From NCBI GenBank assembly GCA_922989275.2, contig OV277858.1, positions 17,285,427 to 17,349,426 of the forward strand: DNA of 64,000 nt, given 5' to 3'. The stretch is from Gari tellinella (taxonomy: Eukaryota > Mollusca > Bivalvia > Cardiida > Psammobiidae). Below, piece by piece: positions 21,128 through 31,721 of this stretch (positions are counted from its first letter, which is position 1; the number at the start of each line of letters is the position of its first letter). Below the pieces are notes generated by a model. It was not told where the DNA came from. It searched no databases and was given only the letters and a program-made list of their open reading frames with translations. A program made the translations under genes and the position numbers.

Positions 21128-21901
21128 TGGTTAACTTCTCAAATTCAATACTTCTTTATTTACCGATTACTTCCTTTACTTCATCTTGTTCTCAAACACT
21201 CAAACTTGTTTATTCTATGAAACCTCACGTATATGACGTAAGTACGTGCGACGTATAGGTAGTTGCGCCACGACATCGGTCGGTGTTACGCGTTCCCGAC
21301 ATACTCTGGGCCTCTAAATATTTGCAACATTTACTGCATAAAGGAATTAGAAAAATGTGCATGCCCTTCGTTTAATCCAATTATTAATTTCTAACTTATC
21401 ACTCAATTTTATCACAATATTCATCTTTTTCGCTAAATCTCATCTATCACAGTCTTTTGAATTGAAGTAATAAAGCTTTGGAAGAAAATTAAACTTTCCT
21501 GCCACTGAATTTTAATTACAATTGTTTCTAGTCATCCGTTACTATTCTATAACTTCAAGTGGGTAGAGTTTCACTATTGGGCTGTTCATAACACCAGAAC
21601 GAACCGTGCCACTATATGCCGGTCTTATAGATCTGCAAACTGAAATATACTAGCTTAAATTATTAACATACTACTTATCTTTGGTAGTTTAACTCACTAA
21701 TCGTTTTAGTTACCCATTAAGTAACCCGTATATCTTGGAACTTGACCTGCATGGGTACACTTTTACCAAAATTCGTGCGCATGTGATAATTGAGATGCCT
21801 TTTAAAGTTTGGTTTACCTTCTGCTTGTTATGCAATTGTCGTCTGCAAAACGTTGTTGTAACAATTTTCTGCCTTTTTTTTAAAGACATTATCAGCAGAA
21901 T

Positions 21902-21968
21902 GCCAAACAGTTTGGCACAAATGAGCCGCAGCTTCATGCGGAGTTTCGTCTGGAGCCAAACTGTATGC
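21902..21968. repeat. AAACTGTTTG palindrome unit in block D1
   Basis: The outer arms are GCCAAACAGTTTGGC and GGAGCCAAACTGTATGC. The inner part is ATGAGCCGC and GCGGAGTTTCGTCTGG. The D2 counterpart is 63,398-63,465, and inverted counterparts lie at about 35,367-35,432 and 50,036-50,098. Confidence 0.65.
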
Positions 21969-22307
21969 AACAGTTATAACAAATACACCCGCAACAGGAA
22001 GTAGGTTAACCCATCGTCACATATAAACTCGGGTATTTTACGAATTTAATGTATTCCTGCTTTGCAGAACATAATTCCAGCTGTTATTAGACAATAAGCC
22101 GACGACAAGAAAATAGACGATATATACAACTGAAACAGAATTAGGCCTAACTGGTTTGAGACACCCCTTTCAAACTAGTGGCGAACCGTTACATGCTACT
22201 CGCAATTAGGCAACGAAAATAGTTTATTTCTCCAATAAACCTAACAACAAGCAGATGGCAATTTCAATGAGGTGATGAGTTTGGTATATTTATTCGGACA
22301 AATGAAT

Positions 22308-22397
22308 TTATTGACCATCGACACGGACGTCCAAGCAATTCACTGCATTGAAAAATTGCCCGGAGGGAATCTGAATCATTTCGCTGTGGCAAATATA
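22308..22397 (-). pseudogene. Cysteine-motif exon relic A (YICHSEMIQIPSGQFF)
   Basis: The minus strand from 22,397 reads YICHSEMIQIPSGQFF, then NAVNCLDVRVDGQ and a stop. The pattern C, then PSGQ-F, then C parallels relic B at 22,726-22,935 (TCHSKMIRCPSGQSF). The inverted copies at about 34,930-35,020 (+) and 49,600-49,690 (+) carry TAA stops in the same frame, and D2 has lost the segment. These look like fragments of a repeated extracellular Cys-rich exon. The CPSGQ-F-C spacing is seen in several extracellular domains, so no family is assigned. Confidence 0.35.
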
Positions 22398-22725
22398 CAG
22401 TTAAACACGTTTAACTCTGGTGTTTGTTTGCATACTAGTATACATGTTCACCTGAATTCTACCTTCTCAACTGTTTTGCAGCAATACAAGATGAGTTATC
22501 TCCCTATTTACAAATGTTTAAAGCACAGTCGATATATCTCTCTGTTCTATGAAGTTCGATTACTTATGTCACTATGAAATTTGAGTAATAAATTGTACCG
22601 CGCAGACGTGGTTTGCATCCTTAATGTATAACTAAACTACAATACTCAGTATGGTAGTAAACATTACTTGGTACAGCTATTTAAATGTAAAGGTCCTTTA
22701 AAGTATGTTCATAATTGATGCGTTT

Positions 22726-22935
22726 TTAATGTAACACACTGTAAACAAGGATCCTGTTGGGACCCAACCCAAAGTGTCCCCCTTTGACATAAAATGACAA
22801 ACCAATGTCTATCTGGAGATGGGAATGTAGAGCAATATATTTTAATGACCATTGGAATGGACGACAACTTCCAATGTTGTACTTGAAACTTTGCCCCGAG
22901 GGACATCGAATCATTTTACTATGGCAAGTATACAG
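22726..22935 (-). pseudogene. Cysteine-motif exon relic B (YTCHSKMIRCPSGQSF)
   Basis: The open frame on the minus strand reads YTCHSKMIRCPSGQSF followed by KYNIGSCRPFQW and about 40 more residues. The inverted relative at 42,638 reads YTCHCKMIRCPSG, then shifts frame before KYTIGSCRPVQW. Two copies sharing Cys, Pro-Ser-Gly and Cys-Arg-Pro positions despite a frameshift in one suggest descent from a real exon. Chitin-binding-like or GPCR-ectodomain-like modules have a similar CPxGxxF...C pattern; this is a guess from motif only. Confidence 0.35.
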
Positions 22936-23309
22936 TTAACTTTTTCACAATTGATATTATAGTTAAAAATAAGCAAATCACAGCAAATACACCCGAATGA
23001 CTTTGAATTAGTATGTAAAAATACATTGGTTCGTTAAGCACATCAAACACAGCCAATGATATAGTTATACAAACAACCTTTAACCATGTTTTTTTCTATT
23101 TCGTTGTATCCAGTTTGCCTTTGGTATTGATGTTGGTAGCAGCTGAACATGTACAGTTTGTCTTGTATCCAAAAGAAGATAACAAAGTAGTCTAATAGAT
23201 GATGTAGCTCAATGCAGAACAAAACAACAATACATAAAATGGTTTATGTATTAAAAAATTAAAATAACAGCAACTAAAAGTAAACAGAACAAATCACATT
23301 TGGTTAACA

Positions 23310-24330
23310 TTAATCAAATGTGAAACGCTTTGTTTCTTTTATATATCGGTGTACAGCATCACATATAACCATATTTTCATCATTAGTTAAGTAGTTACAC
23401 CCGTGCATTAGTAATCCTGGGTTTAAAGGATGAAAAGCTCTAATAGCATTGAAAGGTTTTATTCTTTGAGCATGGTATTTAGGACAAACAAAAAGGTAAT
23501 GCTCTGCATTTTCTATTTGGTTACAGTGGGTACAGTTTAGATTGTTTGATATGTGATTATCATTAAGATCGCTGTTCAAATTACTACAGTTGTTTCGCAG
23601 ACGTGCAAGCATGACTGATAAATATCGGCTTCCATATAAAAAAGAAACATGGTACATGTATTTTGATTTTGGCATGTTTAGTAATATTTTCTTTAAAACT
23701 TGAAATTGAAGGAGCATTTTGGAGAATATGTGCTGTATTATTCCATAATGCAATTGATGAAGGACTACATGATTTGCGAAATATTTCTGTCCTAGCAAAA
23801 GGAACGCGAATATCATTAGCGTGTCTTAAGTTATAATTTCGTTCTATTGGGATTTGAGGAAACAATTCATTTAAGTAATCAGGCAGCATATTGTGAGTTG
23901 CTTTATACATGAAACAGAGACGTTTTATTTCGCGACGCTTTTCTAGAGATTGCCAACCACATTCTCTATACAAATTCTCAAGAGAAACAGAACGTGTAAG
24001 TCCTGTAACTATACGATCACCCTCATTTTGGAGCTTCTCTAAGGAATTTGATTGCTGCATTGTACAGCAATCCCAAACCTCAGAAAGAGTATTCCAAAAT
24101 TGGTATCACGTAGGACATATAAATCTGGTTTAAACCATGTCTATTTAAATTAAATTTCAATCTACGCATTATGCCTATTACCTTTGAAGCAGATTTTAAG
24201 ATGTTATCTATATTATTATTCCTGTGTCCATTTGTAACGCCAAGACGTTTATGGCTATCAACAAAATAAATGTGTGTATTATCAAAACGAAGTGAATAGA
24301 GGATTTCATAATTTCTAAGAGAAAAAAAAC
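23310..24330 (-). pseudogene. LINE ORF2 C-terminal region with zinc motif, frameshifted
   Basis: Conserved LINE phrases are readable: SHKRLGVTN near 24,240, LEKLQNEGDRIVTGLTRS near 24,000, LYRECGWQSLEKRR near 23,950, and CTHCNQIENAEHYLFVC near 23,500, a C-x2-C-x7-H-x4-C arrangement typical of the end of Jockey/CR1-type proteins. One frameshift lies just upstream of EVWDCC (about 24,080) and another between QNAPS and SKYMYHVSFLYGSRYLS (about 23,690-23,760). The reading continues the reverse transcriptase at 25,241 once the insertion is ignored. The last codons before the stop are RFTFD. Confidence 0.85.
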
Positions 24331-25240
24331 ATAGCTTACTCGTGACTACAGACTAGTCGCTTGAGTACAATTTGACCGTTGCCATAGTGGGTTGTTTTTA
24401 GCACGGGCTTGAATGTTTAATTCTTGCCCGTGTTACTAATAATCTGGTCATAGAATTTTTGTTAGATGTTTTACATGTATTTACTTACTGTGTTGGCGGT
24501 CTTTTTTATTGTAAGGTTGTGGAACAGGGTTTATATTTTATGTACACTGTTCGTCTTTATAGGTGAATATAGGAGATACGTGTGAGGTTGGGCGCCCCTA
24601 AACCCAGGTTTAACCCCCCAGTGGCTGTTAATAATTAATTTATAATTAATTATTGATTGCTACTGACCGTACCAAGGCGGGCTCCTATGTTCACTTTGCT
24701 TTATGTTTGTCTTGCGTGTTTTCTATTTAGTGTGTGGATGAAGAAATGATATTGCGTGCGTGTGTGTGTGTGTGTTATGGTATGACTGTGTGAGTGTGTG
24801 TTCTGCTTGAGATGTGGGTGTAATGGTATGACTGTGTGTGTGTGTGTTCTGCTTGAGAGGTAGGTGTATGGTTCGTGTTACGTTTCCTGCTTGAGTCTTT
24901 TACGTATTTATTTATATTTTATGTCTTATAGGAGATAAGAGTGAGGTTGGGCGCCCCTTAACCCAGGTTTAACCCCCCAGTGGTTGTTAATACTTAATTT
25001 ATAGTTAATTATTGATTGCTACTGACCGTACCAAGGCGGGCTCCTATGTTCACTTTGCTTTATGTTTGTCTTGCGTGTGTTTTCTAGTTGGTGTGTGGAT
25101 GAAGAAATGGTATTGCGTGTGTGTGTGTATGTGTGTGTGTGTGTGTTATGGTATGACTGTATGTGTTCTGCTTGAGAGGTGGGCGTATTGTTTGTGTTAC
25201 GTTTCCTGCTTGAGTCGTTTTTCGTATTTATTTGTCTTAG
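24331..25240. mobile_element. Unclassified dispersed repeat (family R), tandemly doubled, inserted in the LINE
   Basis: The sequence GTACCAAGGCGGGCTCCTAT, a GT-rich stretch, CTGCTTGAG and a terminus near TCGTATTTA occurs twice in tandem (about 24,600-24,915 and 24,930-25,240). A 270-bp extension on the other side ends at CTCGTGACTAC near 24,345. Relatives lie at 39,424-39,775, 55,768-56,310 and 61,155-61,430, all in the opposite orientation. The insertion falls between LINE codons SKT and (E)AMFFSLRN. The TCGTATTTA end is shared by most copies while the other end varies, as for a 5'-truncating retroposon; this is inference. Confidence 0.7.
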
Positions 25241-25341
25241 AAGGATTAAAATTTACGAGCCATTGATTACCCCAGTGTGAAATAATATTGAGATCATGGT
25301 TTATTATACCTTCAATATCTTGAATTGAAGAAGCTGAATAG

Positions 25342-25379
25342 TATAATGAACTGTCATCTGTATAATGAACTGTCATCTG
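25342..25379. repeat. 19-bp tandem duplication across the RT YADD motif
   Basis: TATAATGAACTGTCATCTG occurs twice in perfect tandem (25,342-25,360 and 25,361-25,379). On the minus strand it encodes the ADDSSLY stretch, so the catalytic aspartates appear twice and the frame moves by one base. Confidence 0.9.
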
Positions 25380-27333
25380 CATATCATCTGGTTAAACTTA
25401 AAAGTGATTCTGCAATGTCATTAACATGAATAAGAAATAAAAGAGGGTCTAACACTGACCCCTGGGGTACACCAGCACAAACATACTTCGTTGATGAAGA
25501 ATGGGAATTTATAACAACTTTCTGCCTTCGTTTAAACAATTAATTGGAAATCCAATTTAAAAGTTTGCCTTTTATGCCGTTTTGTTCCAATTTAAAAAGG
25601 AGACCATTATGCCATACCCTATCAAACGCTTTTGAGATATCACAAAATACCATGCAACTTCATTGTTTGTTTTCAAAGGTTTGACATATATGGTGATATA
25701 TATCTATTAATTGGTAAGAAGTAGAGTGCTTAGGTAAAAAACCTGAGTGATATTTATATATAAGATTATTATCAATAAAAAAATTATACATATATTTAAA
25801 AACTATTCTTTCAAAAATCTTTCCACAACAATTTAATAAAGCAACAGGCCGGTAGTTTGAGACGTTGTTTTTATCACCCTTTTTATAAAGCGGAGTTACG
25901 TTTGCTAACTTCCAAATATCGGGAAATATACCTTCTTGTAAAGACCGATTAAATAATAAAGAAAGAGGTTTCGAAACTGAGTGCGACACATTTTTAAGCA
26001 TACGGTGACTAATTTCATCTGGTCCGGATGCTTTATTTAATTCAAGACTACCGATTATATCTTCAATTTCTTCCCTTGTAATATAAATATCACTTAAACT
26101 TTCAGTTGTTTTGCCTATAAAAACAGGGAGTTCGGCTTTACTGTCGTCAATACAAGAGATAGAGGAAAAATATTGGTTTAAAACTTCAGCCTTTTCTTCG
26201 TCTGATGTATGAAGGTACGGCTCACCAGAAAAAGATACAGTACATATTGGAGGTAAATTTGCAGAGGAATCATTATTTTTAACAAAATGACGTATACTTT
26301 TCCAAAAAACACTTATGTCATTGTTTTGCAAGTTCGAGAGGGAAGATTCAAGATTTTGGAAAAATGTTTCTTTAGCATGCTTTTTCAAATTATTTACTTT
26401 ATTTCGTAATTTTTTATAACTATTCCAGTCATTATGTTTCCCTGATTTTAGAGCAATACGTTTTTGTCTATCTCTTTTCCTACTAAAAGCTCTCAGAGTA
26501 GAGTCAAACCACGGTTTGTCGTCTCTTCGAATAAAGATACTTTTTGATGGCACACATGTTTCAACAAAGTGGATAAAAGTATCGGTAAATATTTTACATG
26601 CATCATTAACATTATTATTTAAAAGACAGTTCCAATCGTACTCTAAAATATATTCGTTCAGTTTATCAAACTTAGCGTCCCTATATATCCATATTTTCCT
26701 TTCAAATGTATTATTGATATGATATAAAAGAGGAAGTGATATTAAGGTCAAAACATCAGCTTTATTAAATGGCATATCAAATGGAACAATGATTGGATCG
26801 AGTTAAGCATTAACTCTAGTAGCCTCAGTAATGACATTTCTCAATATATTATTTATAAGTATATGTTTTAAATTTCTATATGATTGATTAAATAGATCTT
26901 CATTTAAATCTCCTACAATAACAATATTATTTGATAACTCAAAGGCTTTTTCTATATTTAGATTAAAATTATCGAAAAAAAATCGATCTGCTGTTTTAGG
27001 ACTGTAGAAAACTCCTAATAAATAACTTTCGCTTTTATTTTCTATTTTGATCCACACAGATTCGTTACAGAAAATTTCCTAATTAAGAATCCGCGAGTGC
27101 TTTAGATCATTTGAAACGTAAACAAGAATACCCCCGCCATGATTAGACCTATCCTTTCTATAAGATTAACTGTGATAGTTGGATATGTGCAATGCAGTAT
27201 CTGATATGCTGAGGTTTAAATGGGTTTCTGTAAAACAAAGAATATCAAACTCTAATAATGAATCCGTAATAAAGTCCAACTTGTTTCTTATACTTCTTAT
27301 GTTTAAATGCAATATTGTTAAATCATTCGTGGT

Positions 27334-27360
27334 TGGACCTGGGGTTAATTCTACATCACC
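27334..27360 (-). other. 2A-like motif GDVELTPGP with Asn-to-Thr change
   Basis: The minus strand encodes GDVELTPGP just before the endonuclease and after a hydrophobic run (MILLLIQ). The 2A consensus is D-[VI]-E-x-N-P-G-P. Here the Asn position is Thr (ACC), one base from an Asn codon. 2A-like sequences are documented at the N-terminus of APE-type LINEs of invertebrates. Since that Asn is normally required, this copy probably no longer recodes. Confidence 0.75.
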
Positions 27361-27430
27361 CGCCTGTATCAGTAGCAGTATCATGACGATGCAAAAATGT
27401 GAGGAATACAATATTTCGCTAAAAAAAGGC

Positions 27431-28616
27431 TGAAATGTTTAACATGTGAGCTAATACATCTGAAAAATCGAACCATCAAACAGAAAATATACAAAAATGA
27501 AAGCTTACAGTAGACTCTGCTGCAACCTATGTATAGTCTGCAGCAGAACAAACCAATGGCTCTCCAAGAAACTAGGCCATTAAACATTGGGCATTAAATT
27601 TTCAGATAAACTTGAACACTCCTCCACAGAGTCTGCTCCGCTGCAGAAAACGCTGTAGATCCATAATGCCACACTGTCTAAGATGCTATTCAGAAAGCTA
27701 TTTGAAGAAAAAGGCGAACAGATTGAAACAGAATAAGTAGAAAGAAACAAAGAAATAACACAAACATATGCAGTATACACAGGTAACATAGGAATAAAGT
27801 TAAGTTGTAAAGTTAAGTTTTGAAGGAATCTGTGTTTCGAGGTACAATCAGACCTGCGCTCATCGACCACTTTTATACAAAGGCACATAACTCTGCAGAC
27901 GGCAACATATTGCATGACAGAAATAAATGTCAAAAACTACTGTTGCAACCAGTTGCAAAATTTGTTATTTATTTTAATTGTTGTTGTTGTTTTATTAACT
28001 ACGATAAGTATATCCGGTCGATTAACTAAGGTCCAACTGTACACCAAAATGTATATTCATATCATATATTATTACTGTCATAGTGACGCTTATAATCTAT
28101 CTAGATCATGGGTCCGTATTCTGAAGCATTCTAAGATATTATTTTCTCTAATTAAATCAATATCGCTTAGTTTTCGTCAATTTCCTCTAAATATTTTATG
28201 ATTTACCCTCAGAAAATGAAAGCAACTAAGGACATTCTTAACTGTTAGATATGTTGGGCCGTGGATTTAAAGAAAAATGCCGGATTGAACAAAGTACATT
28301 GGAATATAAGTTTAGTATTATATAGGAAAGTAGCATGAGCAAACTAAACACTCAAAGTATCTTGAAAATAGTTGATAAGCTAAGACAAGGCTAAATTATA
28401 TGATACATTTCAGGATGCATATAATGTGATAGAGCAACCGATAACAACTATACAAATATTCCAACAAGAAGGACCACACATATGAGCGAAAACTGATAGA
28501 GGACAACATTATTATTGATTCATAAGGGAGGCTCACAGACTGGAGATGTGGGTGGTGCAGCAAACACGATGGCCAAATACCGCCTTTTAAAAACGATATT
28601 GGTTATCGCGACTTCG
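27431..28616. other. Interval between the LINE and block E1
   Basis: It may include the LINE 5' region. The 117-codon minus-strand open frame (27,580-27,933) has no recognisable domain. Nothing else could be supported. Confidence 0.4.
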
Positions 28617-28820
28617 GTAGTTGAGAACTAGATCATTTTAGTAATGTATCAAATTGAGGAGACGCTCACTTATCGGAAGAAAAAGAAATAGATGCAAAGT
28701 TCACAGGAGTAATACCCCTTGTGTACGATGCTTTTGAGGAAGTTGCTGTGACATATTGTGGACATTGATTTGTGGTAATTGTCACAGCAGTTAAACATCC
28801 TCGACACTGTTAAGAACGTA

Positions 28821-29498
28821 ACATCCCGGTTACATAGACGGTCGGGCTTAAATCGGTACCCAATCGGTTCAATTATTTGTTCTTTGATCGGTTGTCATAA
28901 GTGATTTTATTTCAGGCTTTCTGTGTGACCGGGTATCGGTGATGAATATTTGTTCATCGGCCAAACGCCACCCCGCCTCCGATTGGCCACCGATTGGCAA
29001 ACGAATTGCGACTCATGAAATCCAATGGGCCACCGATTAAAAGCGCTCAACAACCTATCAATAATAGATGAATACCGATAAAACACTGATGAAATGCTGG
29101 CGGCAACCGATTGACCACCGATTGATCACCGATTGAACTTCCATTAACAACCGATGAAAACCGACGAGATCCCGCGTTTTAATTCTCATCTTTTTTCATA
29201 GGTGGTAAGTATTAGTTCATCGGTGCTTTATCGGTGCTTTATCGGTGACTCGTCGGTGATATCGGTAGGAGACAGGTTGTCAATCGGTTATTTGTAAAAT
29301 ATTTTCATCGACACGTTTAAAATTCCCCATCGGTGATTTTTCCCCGACGAAACTCATCTTTACCTAATAGCTATTGATAGGTGGAAAACAGGTGGTAAAT
29401 AGGTGATGTCGGTTGTAAATAGCTTTTCATCGGTCCTCTCCCTAGTTTGGCGAAAAAAAACCCGATTTATCACCGATGGCTCTGTGTGACCGGGGTGT
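28821..29498. mobile_element. ATCGGT-dense TIR element, copy 1
   Basis: The ends are ACATCCCGGTTACATAGA and (reverse complement) ACACCCCGGTCACACAGA. The interior is packed with ATCGGT and ACCGAT hexamers in alternating clusters. It corresponds to 43,715-44,416, so it was present before the E duplication. No transposase is present. Confidence 0.75.
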
Positions 29499-29620
29499 AA
29501 AGAGGACATGACTGAAGAACAGCAATACGATACGGAGCGTGTTAAAAACAACACTTAAGCCATCTTTTAAAACTCAAACACAATACAAACAAGAAGAGCA
29601 GCAAAACAGACTGACACCTA

Positions 29621-30315
29621 ACAACCCGGTCACACAGACGGTCGGGCTTAAATCGGTACCCAATCGGTCGAATTATTTGCTGTTTTTATCGGTTGTCATA
29701 AGTGTTTTAATTTCAGGCTTTCTGTGTGACCGGATATCGGTGATGACTATTTTTGTTCATCGGTGAAACGCCACCCCGCCTCCGATTGGCCATCGATTGG
29801 CCACCGATTGGCAACTCATGAACACCTATGGGCCACCGATTAAAAGCGCCCAACAACCTATCAATAATCGACGAATACCGATAAAACACTGATGAAATGC
29901 TGGGGGCAACCGATTGATCACCAATTGATCACCGATTGAACTGCCATTAACAACCGATGAAAACCGACGAGATCCTTCGTTTTAATTCTCATCTTTTTTC
30001 ATCGGTGGTAAGTATCAGTTCATCGGTGCTTTATCGGTGGTTAATCGGTGACTCGTCGGTGATATCGATAGTAGACAGGTTGTCAATCGGTTATTTGTAA
30101 AATATTTTCACCGATCGAGAATTTTAAGCACGTTTAAAAATCCCAATCGGTGATTTTTCGCCGACGAAACTCATCTTTACTCAATAGCGATTGATAGGTG
30201 GAAAACAGGTGGCCAATAGGTGATATTGGTAATAAATCGGTCCTCATCGGTCCCCTCCCTAGTTTGGCGAAAAAACAACCGATCTATCACCGATGGCTCT
30301 GTGTGACCGGGGTGT
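29621..30315. mobile_element. ATCGGT-dense TIR element, copy 2, inserted only in E1
   Basis: The 18-bp termini ACAACCCGGTCACACAGA and (reverse complement) ACACCCCGGTCACACAGA differ at one base and are flanked by TA on both sides (29,619-29,620 and 30,316-30,317). The orthologous site in E2 (about 44,537, CCTAAGCAACC) is empty. By hand I count about 13 ATCGGT and 9 ACCGAT in 695 bp, in runs of one orientation. TA duplication fits Tc1/mariner-type insertion, but the termini are not diagnostic. Confidence 0.85.
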
Positions 30316-31206
30316 TAGCAACCACACGAAAATCAGCCATAAGTTAGTATTGAAATGTTTCACGTGAAGTTTCTAAAAACACTTACACTGCATCAAAGCA
30401 CACATTATTGTTGTCATGAAGTTTCATAACTGTCAGTTCCGAGATTACTTACAAACTGTAGGAAAGTGCTTTTGAATAATATTTTAATGACTTTACGCTG
30501 CATTTCAGCAATTGCAGTTTTACTTAATCGATTGAGAATAGGATTTATTTTAATAGTATTCATTCTGATGAGTGGGATTACACGTTTGTAGACATTGTTG
30601 TTGTTGTTATTGTTGTTAATATTTTATAGAAATTTCATACAGCAATGGCATATTTTCAAATGTGTTTTGATAACATAGCAATAAGTAACCTTTCAATTAT
30701 TTTTAAATCGCATGTACGTTTAATGTCAAACTGCCCAAATCCCTGAAATGGATGTCCTGTGTTCCAGTTGATTACTTCGATTAGTGTTTTTTTAAATTTC
30801 ACATTTTTGTACATGTTTGTTTCATTGGGTTTGCTCGTCATGTAACTGAGTACAAATGATCACGTGAGACTTGAACAAATGTATTATCTTTGTAATCCAG
30901 TTGTCGTTGCTGTCATTGACAATAATTATGTCCATTCCTCAATAAACAAAACCACATAACTGTTGAAAATAATTGTTCGGCTTAGTCACTTATGATGAAA
31001 TGTGACATGCCTGTCTTTTTTGGATATTAATTCGTGTTTTTATCGAAATGTGCATGCCTATTTTGTACTTAATCGACCACATATGGTCGATTACGAATGA
31101 ATTTGATTCAGACGAACTGAACCGTTTTATTTTTGACAATCTGTATACATGATATATTAGTCATACATAGATGATCTTGTATGAGTGTTCATTATTTATC
31201 ATTTTT

Positions 31207-31359
31207 AAATAGAGAATAATTGGTGACTAGCTTTGAATGAGAAATGTTATCTGGCAAGGCGGATGAATATATCTAGTGAGCCACAGGCGAACCTGATATT
31301 TTCAGAAGCCGTGCCAGATAACATTTCTCATTCAAAGATAGGAACCAAATATTCTATTT
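31207..31359. repeat. Hairpin with perfect 26-bp core arms
   Basis: The arms 31,231-31,256 and 31,312-31,337 are exact inverted copies (CTTTGAATGAGAAATG ... ATCTGGCA). Similarity continues outward to AAATAGA on both sides. It opens a stretch (to about 31,860) that E2 lacks. Confidence 0.8.
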
Positions 31360-31589
31360 ATCCTTGTCACAATAGTAAAATAAATAGAGAATGCATTTTT
31401 TAAAGCTAGACTCATTTTTGGTCCAGATAAGATTCTCACTAAAGAACTATGTTATTTTAGGAAAGCGCGCTATTATATAGATGACGTCAGTGACGACAAG
31501 TCCTAGTTACGTTGAAAAGAAATACAAGAACCTTTAAAAATCTAGTGTTTTTCACTCGGGAAATCTAAAAGGCAGACAATTATAGAAGA

Positions 31590-31721
31590 ATGTCAGCAAA
31601 CGACAAGTGGCGCGTACTCTTTAACGATTTGATTGCATCGAATGGTTCGAATAAACGTGGTTACACGTCGGATTCTGTTGAAAGAGTTTTAGAATATCTT
31701 TCCTCACAGCGGGAAAAATAA
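31590..31721 (+). CDS. Candidate 43-residue microprotein ORF
   Basis: ATG at 31,590 with A at -3 opens 43 codons to TAA at 31,719. The product starts MSANDKWRVLFNDLIASNG and ends VLEYLSSQREK. Composition is balanced and charged, unlike the AT-driven frames around it. It lies in the E1-only stretch, 250 bp after the 26-bp hairpin and 100 bp after a TGACGTCA site. It could be the start of a larger transposon or host protein lost downstream, a captured exon, or chance. The family is not recognised. Confidence 0.3.
   Translation: MSANDKWRVLFNDLIASNGSNKRGYTSDSVERVLEYLSSQREK

Larger units (their letters stand above)
18205..22650. repeat. Segmental duplication block D, copy 1
   Basis: Homologous to 60,152-64,000 in direct orientation, and the second copy runs off the window. 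Differences visible by eye: the element at 18,425-19,360 is only here; the insert at 61,155-61,430 is only in copy 2; copy 2 carries about 145 bp (62,940-63,085) missing here; and copy 2 lacks the stretch equivalent to about 22,245-22,388. Confidence 0.85.
25241..27411 (-). pseudogene. LINE ORF2 endonuclease and reverse transcriptase, six in-frame stops
   Basis: A single minus-strand frame runs from 27,411 to about 25,380 with stops at 27,166, 27,079, 26,803, 25,660, 25,540 and 25,384 and no frameshift. Endonuclease landmarks: LHLNIRSIRNKLD, CFTETHL, SNHGGGILVYVSNDL, IVIVGDLNED. Reverse transcriptase landmarks: KASGPDEISHRMLK, LYKKGDKNNVSNYRPVAL, motif A FCDISKAFDRVWH (25,609-25,647), motif B GVPQGSVLDPLL (25,438-25,473) and motif C YADD (25,372-25,383). 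A 19-bp tandem duplication at 25,342-25,379 then shifts the frame. Stops without indels suggest fairly recent inactivation. Confidence 0.92.
23290..27430 (-). mobile_element. Degenerate APE-type non-LTR retrotransposon (CR1/Jockey group), nested insertion inside
   Basis: From 5' to 3' on the minus strand: a hydrophobic 2A-like leader (27,334-27,411), endonuclease, reverse transcriptase (to about 25,241), an inserted foreign repeat (24,331-25,240), then the post-RT region with a CCHC-like zinc motif, ending at a stop at 23,310 with an AT-rich tail. The order and motifs are those of APE-type LINE ORF2. No ORF1 was identified 5' of the leader. An open frame at 27,580-27,933 (-) could belong to a 5' region but has no recognisable domain. 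Six stops, a frameshifting duplication and the insertion make it dead. Confidence 0.9.

Noticed and set aside
24750..25147. GT repeats as an independent microsatellite feature
   Set aside because: They are an internal part of repeat family R and occur as AC in its other copies.
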